Below, one piece after another: positions 1-5,801 of a stretch of 9,193 nt of DNA. The notes below the pieces were generated by a model. It made no database searches. It was not told the origin of the DNA and saw only the letters and a list, made by a program, of their open reading frames with translations. The position numbers and the translations under genes are program-made. Origin of the DNA: Coriobacteriales bacterium (GTDB lineage: Bacteria; Actinomycetota; Coriobacteriia; Coriobacteriales; CADBOM01); the NCBI GenBank assembly GCA_017515355.1, contig JAFWGD010000102.1, forward strand, positions 1 to 9,193, read 5' to 3'. Every line of letters starts with the position of its first letter. Positions within the stretch are counted from its first letter, which is position 1.

Positions 1-180
1 ATACTTGCCGATATCTACAGCACCGTAGTGCCCTCTGCGCCATACATCATCGCGGCGTATGCGCTAATCTGGGTTGCTCTCCTGGTGTACGTCGTCTTCG
101 TCGTGAAGGGGCTCAGGAAAACCGAGCGCGAGATGGCTGCACTCGAGGCGCTGATTGCAAAGGGGCGCACTCAAGAATGA
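1..180 (+). CDS. ccmD: CcmD-like haem exporter small subunit, 3' end (partial)
   Basis: The first reading frame is open from the left edge and ends at TGA 178-180, giving 59 visible residues; the start lies outside the window. One hydrophobic helix (about residues 14-35, rich in Ile, Val, Ala and Tyr) is followed by a basic stretch (KGLRKTERE) and a short charged tail. A single N-terminal helix with a basic cytoplasmic tail is the plan of CcmD, the small membrane protein that helps release haem-loaded CcmE from the CcmABC exporter in system I cytochrome c maturation. The AAY at residues 18-20 also resembles CcmD. Such short proteins carry little signal, so the call leans on context: two multihaem cytochrome genes follow. 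Another single-helix membrane protein cannot be excluded. Confidence 0.62.
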   Translation: MLADIYSTVVPSAPYIIAAYALIWVALLVYVVFVVKGLRKTEREMAALEALIAKGRTQE

Positions 181-182
181 GG

Positions 183-196
183 TCGTCCATGGACGA
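183..196. promoter_or_regulatory. Perfect 14-bp palindrome just after the ccmD-like stop
   Basis: TCGTCCATGGACGA is its own reverse complement and begins two bases after the upstream stop codon. It has no loop bases and no T-run, so it does not look like an intrinsic terminator. Perfect short palindromes are often sites for dimeric regulators. It lies about 190 bases before the preferred nrfA start, which is far for a proximal operator. Binding is inference; only the symmetry is seen. Confidence 0.35.
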
Positions 197-295
197 AGCT
201 GCAAATCCAACCGCATCCCTTACGCAATGCCTTTGAGCTCGCTGCAGCTTATTCCATAAAATGCCGCGTTATCTTTGATTTTTAGCTGCAAATCC
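197..295. repeat. 12-bp direct repeat flanking the ccmD-nrfA spacer
   Basis: AGCTGCAAATCC occurs exactly at 197-208 and again at 284-295, 87 bases apart, both in non-coding DNA. A partly related GCTGCAGC palindrome lies between them at 241-248, and AAGCTGC (196-202) is complementary to GCAGCTT (244-250). The spacer could therefore fold or present repeated protein sites. The role is unknown. Confidence 0.4.
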
Positions 296-306
296 GCAGG
301 CTTTTT
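284..306 (+). terminator. Weak hairpin plus T-run, possible ccm operon terminator
   Basis: CTGC (286-289) pairs with GCAG (296-299) around a six-base loop. Two further pairs (G285-C301, A284-T302) are possible if G300 bulges out, and TTTT follows at 303-306. The stem is short, so this is a marginal intrinsic terminator. It is the only candidate between the ccmD-like gene and nrfA. Confidence 0.3.
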
Positions 307-313
307 CATTCGT

Positions 314-327
314 TTGCACCTATGCAA
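314..327. promoter_or_regulatory. CRP/FNR-geometry inverted repeat upstream of nrfA
   Basis: TTGCA-CCTA-TGCAA is a perfect inverted repeat with five-base arms and a four-base spacer. This is the same layout as the TTGAT-N4-ATCAA sites of FNR, NNR and FixK, with a different arm sequence. Its centre (320.5) is about 36-40 bases before the transcription start expected from the -10-like bases at 344-352, close to the -41.5 spacing typical of CRP/FNR class II activators. A regulator sensing nitrite, nitric oxide or anaerobiosis would fit nrfA. Symmetry and position are seen; the regulator is inferred. Confidence 0.45.
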
Positions 328-343
328 TCCCCTCATTCATTGA

Positions 344-352
344 TAGTATGAA
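344..352 (+). promoter_or_regulatory. Probable -10 region of the nrfA promoter
   Basis: TAGTAT (344-349) and the overlapping TATGAA (347-352) each match four of six bases of the -10 consensus. No good -35 lies 16-18 bases upstream, which suits an activator-dependent promoter with the inverted repeat at 314-327 in place of a -35. Transcription would start near 356-360, giving a leader of about 25 bases to the ATG at 385. The same bases lie within an ATTCAT-N7-ATGAAT inverted repeat (335-353). Confidence 0.4.
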
Positions 353-384
353 TCTGTATGAGTCTGTCAGCGAAAGGGCTCTTG

Positions 385-1806
385 ATGAAGAACAAGAAGG
401 CGCTCATCGCAGTATTCGCAATAGCGATCGTAGCGGTCGTGGCAATCGTGGCCTGCGCCCCCAAGGTAAGCAGCGGTTACGGCAACCCCATACCCAACGT
501 TGAGCAGTCCGGCGCGACGCCAACCCCCGATAAGTACGATGTGGTTTCGGCCGAGCAATGGGCCGAGGAGTATCCGTACGAGTACAACTCGTATCTGGAC
601 AACGCGGGCAACACTCCCCCCGCCGCCGACTACCTTGAGAACACCTACGTCGCCAAGGGCTATGCCTCCGAAACCGAGGACGTGACCTCCGCGGTGCCGG
701 AGGGATGGACCTACAAGGATGCCGGCAAGGCCGATTACCTCGAAACCAATCCCGAGATCAAGGTGCTCGGCCTGGGCTATGGCTATGCAAAGTACTACAC
801 CGAGCCGGCCAGCCATGTGTTCTCCCTTTGGACCGTAGCGCATAACGGCCGCGTGGCCGATGGCTCCAAGACCAAGGCCGCCTGCATCACCTGCAAGTCG
901 CCGCAGTACTCCAACCTCGTCGACATGGAGGGCGAAGAGGTCCATCTCCGCCCGTTCAACGACGTCATCGGCGATCTCACTGAGAACATCAGCTGCGCAT
1001 CCTGCCATGCCAACACCCCGATGAAGGATGGAAAGGTCTATCTCGAGGTCGACCGCGCCGAGTGGGTGCGCGCCATGGGCGATGATGCCGGAAACACCAT
1101 CAACGGCGAAGTGTGCGGCCAGTGCCACTGCGACTACTCGATGGCTCCGGGCACCAGCATTCCCACCAGCCCGTACGACAACGGCCGTGTCGACATGGTT
1201 CCCGAGAAGGCGCTGCAGTGGTATGACGATCACGGCTACGTCGACTGGGTCTACGAGTCCACGGGCGCCGAGATGCTCGCGGTCCGCCATGCGGAGTACG
1301 AGTTCATCTATGGCGGCGACGGCAAGATCCTTCCGCAGGGCTCGCACATGCAGAACCTCGGCTACGACTGCAACGACTGCCATATGCCCACCGCCACGGC
1401 AGCCGATGGAACCATCTACGCCGATCACAACTGGACCGTTCCCACCGAGAATGAAGAGCTCATTGCGCGCGATTGCAGCAGCTGCCACAAGGATCTGAAG
1501 GCCGAGGTCAAGGCTTGGCAGGATGAGATCGATGGTGCTACCGCGGTGCTCGGCAATCGCTGCATGAAGTTCATCGGCAACTTCGAGGATGCCATCGCCT
1601 CCGGCAAGCTGACCGACAAGCAGCTCGAGCGCCTGCGTTGGATCCAGCGCGCGTCTTGCTACTACTGGAACCTCGCGGCCGCCGAGAACAGCGAGGGCGC
1701 CCACAACCCGACCTACTATCGCTACACGCTCGATAAGGCCAACGAGATCCTTGACGAGGGCGATGAGATTCTCGGCGTGACCTCGGTTGCACAGGATGAG
1801 AGCTAA
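385..1806 (+). CDS. nrfA: Ammonia-forming cytochrome c nitrite reductase, catalytic subunit NrfA
   Basis: Catalyses six-electron reduction of nitrite to ammonium outside the membrane. The 473-residue product carries the full NrfA haem set: CITCK (167-171, lysine-ligated catalytic haem), CASCH (204-208), CGQCH (244-248), CNDCH (329-333) and CSSCH (364-368). By motif alignment with E. coli NrfA, the catalytic Arg, Tyr and His correspond to R156, Y251 and H302. The residue before that His is Arg (VRH), where calcium-binding enzymes have Gln. The N-terminus is a lysine-rich signal peptide with a lipobox-like IVAC ending at C24, so the enzyme may be lipid-anchored. The start at 385 is preferred because AAAGGG (373-378) lies six bases upstream. 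The in-frame ATG at 358 adds nine residues, lacks a ribosome site and would overlap the likely promoter. The cytochrome gene downstream is its probable electron donor. Confidence 0.95.
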   Translation: MKNKKALIAVFAIAIVAVVAIVACAPKVSSGYGNPIPNVEQSGATPTPDKYDVVSAEQWAEEYPYEYNSYLDNAGNTPPAADYLENTYVAKGYASETEDVTSAVPEGWTYKDAGKADYLETNPEIKVLGLGYGYAKYYTEPASHVFSLWTVAHNGRVADGSKTKAACITCKSPQYSNLVDMEGEEVHLRPFNDVIGDLTENISCASCHANTPMKDGKVYLEVDRAEWVRAMGDDAGNTINGEVCGQCHCDYSMAPGTSIPTSPYDNGRVDMVPEKALQWYDDHGYVDWVYESTGAEMLAVRHAEYEFIYGGDGKILPQGSHMQNLGYDCNDCHMPTATAADGTIYADHNWTVPTENEELIARDCSSCHKDLKAEVKAWQDEIDGATAVLGNRCMKFIGNFEDAIASGKLTDKQLERLRWIQRASCYYWNLAAAENSEGAHNPTYYRYTLDKANEILDEGDEILGVTSVAQDES

Positions 1807-1821
1807 CGCGGTGATGCGGTT

Positions 1822-2619
1822 ATGACTGACGAGAAGGTCACTGGCACGTTGGATGCCGCGGAAGCTGCGGCCAACGAGAGCGCGGAGGCGCTCGCCGAGG
1901 CTGTCGTCGATTCCAGCGCACCCAAGAGAAAGCGCCGACGCAAGCCGCTGTCCAATCGCGCGAAGATCATCTGGGGCGTGGTTATCGTCGTGGTCGTCGC
2001 GGGCGGATTCGGCATGTGGAAGTGGCACGAGCAACCCTCGTTCTGCTCCACCCTCTGCCATATCGAGCAGCCGTACGTCGACAACCTCTCGCAGGCCCAG
2101 GGCGTCGAGGGCATGGACAAGTACGGAAACGCCGTGAGCAACAGCAACGCAATGATGGCGGTTCTCCACAACCACACCCAGACGACCGCAAAGCCCGAGA
2201 TGGTCTGCGTAGATTGCCACATCCCCAATCTGAGGGAGCTCGCCCACGATGGCATAAGCTTCACATTCGGCAACTACACTGTGCCGCGTAGCGAGAGAAG
2301 CGCCTCGCAGCTCGAGGAATGGGATGGCAACGAGGGCAGCCAGTTCTGCGCCAACGAGAACTGCCACGTCTATCTGCTTGGAAACGATGGCCTTGTAAGC
2401 CCGGAGAAGCTCGAGGAGGCAACCGCGGACATGGCGTTCAATCCGCATGAGCGCCATCACGCCAATCTCAACGACGATTGCACGATGTGCCACAAGGGCC
2501 ACCGCGCATCCACCGTCGTCTGCACGGCCTGCCACCAGCACGAGGATGTCGAAGTACCCGATGGATGGGTCGATTGGAGCACCTCGGAGCAGATCCTGGT
2601 GACTGCGTTCGACAACTAG
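1822..2619 (+). CDS. Membrane-anchored multihaem cytochrome c, probable electron donor to NrfA (NrfH-like role)
   Basis: Likely takes electrons from menaquinol and passes them to NrfA on the outer membrane face. The 265 residues comprise an Ala/Glu-rich cytoplasmic tail (1-34), a basic patch KRKRRRK (35-41), one membrane helix (about 48-64) and an external haem domain. Five haem motifs are visible: CSTLCH (75-80, CX3CH), CVDCH (129-133), CANENCH (176-182, CX4CH), CTMCH (220-224) and CTACH (234-238). The helix followed by FC...CH resembles NapC/NrfH. However, NrfH is usually about 150-170 residues with four CXXCH sites, and the C-terminal HExxH...CXXCHxxH...CXXCH layout looks more like cytochrome c3 or fumarate-reductase tetrahaem domains. 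The gene starts 15 bases after nrfA; GGTGAT (1810-1815) can pair with the 16S rRNA tail. Placing the donor after nrfA reverses the common nrfH-nrfA order. The family call is firm; quinol oxidation is inferred. Confidence 0.8.
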   Translation: MTDEKVTGTLDAAEAAANESAEALAEAVVDSSAPKRKRRRKPLSNRAKIIWGVVIVVVVAGGFGMWKWHEQPSFCSTLCHIEQPYVDNLSQAQGVEGMDKYGNAVSNSNAMMAVLHNHTQTTAKPEMVCVDCHIPNLRELAHDGISFTFGNYTVPRSERSASQLEEWDGNEGSQFCANENCHVYLLGNDGLVSPEKLEEATADMAFNPHERHHANLNDDCTMCHKGHRASTVVCTACHQHEDVEVPDGWVDWSTSEQILVTAFDN

Positions 2620-2674
2620 TCCTTGCCTCGTGCAAGCGCCGAAGGCTCCCGATCGACGGAAGCACCCGATAGTT

Positions 2675-2709
2675 GGGCTGGAAGCCAAGTCTTCCAGCCC
2701 TTCTCTTTC
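2675..2709 (+). terminator. Intrinsic terminator of the nrfA operon
   Basis: GGGCTGGAAG (2675-2684) and CTTCCAGCCC (2691-2700) form a perfect 10-bp stem with a six-base loop, followed by the pyrimidine-rich TTCTCTTTCC. It lies 55 bases after the cytochrome stop. The spacer 2620-2674 also has a small CTTGC/GCAAG hairpin (2622-2636) but no gene. Confidence 0.85.
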
Positions 2710-2773
2710 CTGAATGCATCCGCTGAGACATGCACCCATCGCGGGCACGCCTCGACTTCCCGCCTTACGTGAG

Positions 2774-2782
2774 TGCTATCAT
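2774..2782 (+). promoter_or_regulatory. Extended -10 promoter for the 2822-6368 gene group
   Basis: TGC followed by TATCAT (2777-2782) is an extended -10 element with five of six consensus matches in the hexamer. A poor -35-like TCGACT lies at 2752-2757 with a 19-base spacer. It sits between the upstream terminator and the next start at 2822, so a promoter is expected here. Transcription would start near 2789, leaving a leader of about 33 bases. Confidence 0.45.
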
Positions 2783-2821
2783 ATTCCCACAGGAAATCCG
2801 ATTTCAAAGAGAGGGGCCATT

Positions 2822-3070
2822 GTGATCGACGTAGTCTTCGAGTCAGACAAATGCAGGGCAGCCGCATACGATGGAGACAAGCTCGTCGGAGAGTGCAACG
2901 CCGTACCGAGCGATGGCGTCTGGACCATCACCCACACCGGCACCGATCCCGACTACAGGGGGCAGGGAATAGCGCGCAGGCTCGTCGAGTGCATCGACGA
3001 GGCTTCGAAGGCCGTTGGGGTCGAAATCGTCTCCGAGTGCTCGTATTCGTTGAAGGTCCTCGGCCACTAG
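2822..3070 (+). CDS. Small GNAT-fold N-acetyltransferase-like protein (YjdJ/NATD1 type)
   Basis: An 82-residue protein. VWTITHTGTDPDYRGQGIAR (33-52) contains a beta strand, then the acetyl-CoA pyrophosphate-binding loop (YRGQGIA), then the helix RRLVECIDEA; a strand and CSY (73-75) follow. Strand, RGQGIA loop, helix and late CSY are the pattern of the minimal GNAT family recalled as Acetyltransf_CG, usually about 90-100 residues, so this is slightly short at the C-terminus. Substrates of that family are generally unknown. The GTG start is chosen because GAGGGG (2811-2816) lies five bases before it. An in-frame ATG at 2714 would put 36 extra residues across the promoter and has no ribosome site. 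The next gene starts 45 bases downstream. Confidence 0.78.
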   Translation: MIDVVFESDKCRAAAYDGDKLVGECNAVPSDGVWTITHTGTDPDYRGQGIARRLVECIDEASKAVGVEIVSECSYSLKVLGH

Positions 3071-3115
3071 ATTCCGCCAAGGAAAGCACGCAGACCGAGC
3101 ACATGGACGTGTGAC

Positions 3116-4408
3116 ATGCCGGATTTGAACTGCAACAGTAAGGAGCGCCTGGCGCGCCATGAGCAGCACCTGCGCTTCTGGAATCGCTTCTACTCGCCTA
3201 TCAGCAAATGGATCAGGCGCAAGTTCAACTATTCCTGCGACGACCTCGGAAGCATCGAGGGTCCGTATTTCCTCCTCTGCAACCACAACACCGACTTCGA
3301 CCCGATCATGGTAGGCGTGGCCATCCGCAATCAGGCGTACTTCGTAGCCAGCGAGCATGTGCTGCACAAGGGCTCCGCATCGCGCGCGCTCATGCGCTAC
3401 CTTTGCCCTATCATCCACCAGAAGAGCCGCACCTCGGCGCGCTCGGCAATGGAGATGCTGCGCACGCTCAAGGCAGGATGCAGCGTGGTGCTCTTCCCTG
3501 AGGGCAACAGGTCCTTCAACGGCGTAACCTGCGAGATTCCCTTCGCTACTGCCAAGCTAGTCCGCAAAACCGGCTGCAAGCTCGTCACGATGCGCCTGGA
3601 GGGCGGTTACCTCACCCAGCCGCGCTGGTGCCTCGAGAAGCGCAAAGGACGCATCTACGGCCGCTTGGTTGGGGTCTACGAACCTGAGCAGCTCAAGGCG
3701 ATGAGCGATCAGGAGCTCCATGAGCAGATCTGCAGCGACCTGCACGAGAACGCGTTCGACCGGCAGAGGCAGATCGCCGAGGCGGAGGGCAGCCCGGTCG
3801 AGTTCGTCGGCAAGACGCTCGCCGCGGGAATGGAGTCGACGCTTTTCATGTGCCCCACCTGCGGCAAGATCGGAACGCTGAATTCCAACGGGGAGCAGAT
3901 CCACTGCAGCTGCAGCTTCAAGGCGAGATTCACCTCCACGGGCTTCTTCGAGAGCTGCAGGTTCCCCAGCATCTACGAGTGGGACGTCTGGCAGCGCAAG
4001 CAGTTAGAGCAAATGATCGAGAACGCCAATCCCGAAGATTCGATCCCGATCTTCTCCGACCGCATCTCCCTGCAGCTCCTAGGCACCGACCACAAGGTGT
4101 TCGCCTCATGCAATGGCGAGCTCAGCGCCTTCAGCGATGGCTTCGGATTCACGCCGAGCGATCTGCCGGTTCCCATCGGAGGGCTGGCAGCTGGCGTGCG
4201 CAAGAGCATAACGCTCGATGACATCGCAGGCCTTGCGATCTACTCGCGCAACGTGATAGTCACGCACGTTGGCGAGGACGAGCAGCACTGCGAGCTGCGT
4301 GGTGGGATACATTTCAATGCGTTGAAGTACAAGTACGCATACGACATCATCCAGAGCTTGGCGGCGATGCGCGCCGAGTCTGAAAGCTCGAGCAAGTCGA
4401 AAGGTTAG
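3116..4408 (+). CDS. plsC: PlsC-type 1-acyl-glycerol-3-phosphate acyltransferase with zinc-ribbon-like C-terminal extension
   Basis: Likely transfers an acyl chain to lysophosphatidic acid or a related lipid at the inner membrane face. The N-terminal half of this 430-residue protein has both PlsC hallmarks: NHNTDFD (56-62, HX4D catalytic motif) and FPEGNRS (127-133, acceptor-phosphate binding). PlsC proteins are often 200-260 residues. Here about 190 more follow, with CPTCG (246-250) and HCSCS (263-267) forming a possible four-cysteine zinc ribbon, then a beta-rich region (about 315-415) of unknown fold. No long membrane helix is obvious. The start has only a weak ribosome site, but no in-frame ATG, GTG or TTG lies between 3071 and 3116. 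The gene ends three bases before the next start, so the two are probably co-translated. Acyltransferase family is firm; substrate is not. Confidence 0.87.
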   Translation: MPDLNCNSKERLARHEQHLRFWNRFYSPISKWIRRKFNYSCDDLGSIEGPYFLLCNHNTDFDPIMVGVAIRNQAYFVASEHVLHKGSASRALMRYLCPIIHQKSRTSARSAMEMLRTLKAGCSVVLFPEGNRSFNGVTCEIPFATAKLVRKTGCKLVTMRLEGGYLTQPRWCLEKRKGRIYGRLVGVYEPEQLKAMSDQELHEQICSDLHENAFDRQRQIAEAEGSPVEFVGKTLAAGMESTLFMCPTCGKIGTLNSNGEQIHCSCSFKARFTSTGFFESCRFPSIYEWDVWQRKQLEQMIENANPEDSIPIFSDRISLQLLGTDHKVFASCNGELSAFSDGFGFTPSDLPVPIGGLAAGVRKSITLDDIAGLAIYSRNVIVTHVGEDEQHCELRGGIHFNALKYKYAYDIIQSLAAMRAESESSSKSKG

Positions 4409-4411
4409 AAG

Positions 4412-5797
4412 ATGGATTACTCTGCAGCCAACTCCGTGCTTTGGAATCCAATCATCCAGCTGGGAATGATCGCGATCGTCGTCTTGATCGCAAACTTCTT
4501 CTGCAGGAAGATCCCAGCGGTGCGCAAGGCCATGATCCCCACCGCAGTCATCGCGGGCTTCCTGATGCTCTTGCTCAAGTACTGCCACATCATGCCAGTG
4601 GACGGCGAGTTCATGGAGATCATGACCTACCACGGCATCGCCATCGGATTCATTGCGCTGACGCTGCGAGTGCCCGACCCCAATGCGGGCGACAAGGGCA
4701 GGTTCACCGGCCTCAAGAGCGGCGCGATAATCGTCAGCTCCTACATGATCCAGGCAGCCATCGGCCTCATCATCACGATCTCGCTCGCGCTCACGCTCAT
4801 GCCCGACCTCTTCGAGGCTGCAGGCATCCTGCTTCCGATGGGATTCGGACAGGGTCCGGGCCAAGCTAACAACATCGGCACCACATTCGAGATGCTGGGG
4901 TTTGCTGGAGGCCGCTCCTTCGGCCTGTCGATCGCGGCCGCAGGCTACATCTGCGCCTGCGTCGTAGGGGTCATCTACGTCAACTACCTAGTGCGCCGCG
5001 GCTCGATCAAGCCGACCGACCATGAGATGATCTCTGGCTCGCTTTCGGTCAGCGACTTCCAGCAGGAAGGAGAGCTGCCGATATCCGAATCGCTCGACAA
5101 GCTCTCGATGCAGGTCATGCTCGTCCTCATCGTCTACATCATCACCTTCTTCGCAACATGGGGCCTGACCTCAGGAATCTCCGCAGTGGCGCCGGGCGTC
5201 GGCAAGACGGTCAACTCGCTTCTCTGGGGATTCAACTTCATCATAGGCTCGGCGTTCGCGATTCTCGTGCGCGTCACCCTCAAGAAGCTCAGGGGCGCCC
5301 ACATCATGGAGAAGCAGTACCAGAACAACTACTTGCTCAGCAGGATATCGGGCTTCTGCTTCGACGTCATGATCGTGGCAGCCATCGCATCGATCGAGTT
5401 CGAGGATCTCGCCGGCCTCTGGCTGCCCTTCATCCTGCTCGTCGTGGCGGGCGCGGTTATCACGCTGTTCCACCTCAAGCACGTCTGCCGCAAGGCCTAC
5501 CCCGACTACTACTACGAGGGCCTCGTCTCGATGTATGGCATGATGACCGGAACTATCAGCTCCGGCGTTCTGTTGCTGCGCGAGATCGACCCGCAGATGA
5601 AGACCCCCGCGGCAAACAACCTCGTCGTCGGCTCGAGCTTCGGCATCCTGCTCGGCGCGCCGTTCCTGGTGCTGGTGGGCCTTGCGCCCAAGTCGATGAC
5701 GCTGGCGCTCATAGTGCTAGGCATCTGCATCGTCTACTACTTCGTCCTAGTCGGCATCGTCCATATCAAGGGCAAGAAGAAGGTTGGCGAAGGATAG
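4412..5797 (+). CDS. gltS: GltS-type sodium/glutamate symporter family protein
   Basis: A 461-residue inner-membrane transporter with about ten or more hydrophobic helices from residue 12 to 452. Two inverted-repeat halves each carry a glycine-rich re-entrant loop: GFGQGPGQANNIG (144-156) and GMMTGTISSG (376-385), the latter followed by LLLREIDP (387-394), a pattern recalled from GltS-family carriers. The central loop (about 195-232) is hydrophilic. Known GltS proteins import glutamate with sodium. The first loop differs from my memory of the E. coli GGHGT sequence, so another anionic substrate is possible. AAAGG (4400-4404), inside the end of the acyltransferase gene, is the ribosome site, seven bases before the ATG. 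The three-base gap indicates tight coupling. Confidence 0.83.
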   Translation: MDYSAANSVLWNPIIQLGMIAIVVLIANFFCRKIPAVRKAMIPTAVIAGFLMLLLKYCHIMPVDGEFMEIMTYHGIAIGFIALTLRVPDPNAGDKGRFTGLKSGAIIVSSYMIQAAIGLIITISLALTLMPDLFEAAGILLPMGFGQGPGQANNIGTTFEMLGFAGGRSFGLSIAAAGYICACVVGVIYVNYLVRRGSIKPTDHEMISGSLSVSDFQQEGELPISESLDKLSMQVMLVLIVYIITFFATWGLTSGISAVAPGVGKTVNSLLWGFNFIIGSAFAILVRVTLKKLRGAHIMEKQYQNNYLLSRISGFCFDVMIVAAIASIEFEDLAGLWLPFILLVVAGAVITLFHLKHVCRKAYPDYYYEGLVSMYGMMTGTISSGVLLLREIDPQMKTPAANNLVVGSSFGILLGAPFLVLVGLAPKSMTLALIVLGICIVYYFVLVGIVHIKGKKKVGEG

Positions 5798-5801
5798 CGC
5801 C

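Noticed and set aside
275..279. TTGAT half-site resembling FNR
   Set aside because: The matching ATCAA half at the required spacing is absent; AGCTG is there instead.
358..384. Upstream ATG start for nrfA at 358
   Set aside because: No ribosome site precedes it and it overlaps the likely promoter. AAAGGG at 373-378 points to the ATG at 385, which also gives a normal signal peptide.
367..2748. 793-residue open frame on the - strand
   Set aside because: It is antisense to nrfA and the cytochrome gene, whose haem motifs are unmistakable. Its translation has no domain, is biased toward Ala, Val and Gly, and results from high-GC codon use.
2714..2821. N-terminal extension of the small GNAT-like gene from ATG 2714
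   Set aside because: The 36 extra residues cross the extended -10 promoter and directly follow a terminator; the GTG at 2822 has a strong ribosome site.
3103..3114. Tiny ATG-GAC-GTG-TGA leader frame before the acyltransferase
   Set aside because: Only three codons, no ribosome site, and such strings are common by chance.
4106..4864. 252-residue - strand open frame
   Set aside because: It lies antisense across the acyltransferase-symporter junction and has a shadow composition rich in His, Asp and Arg with no recognisable domain.
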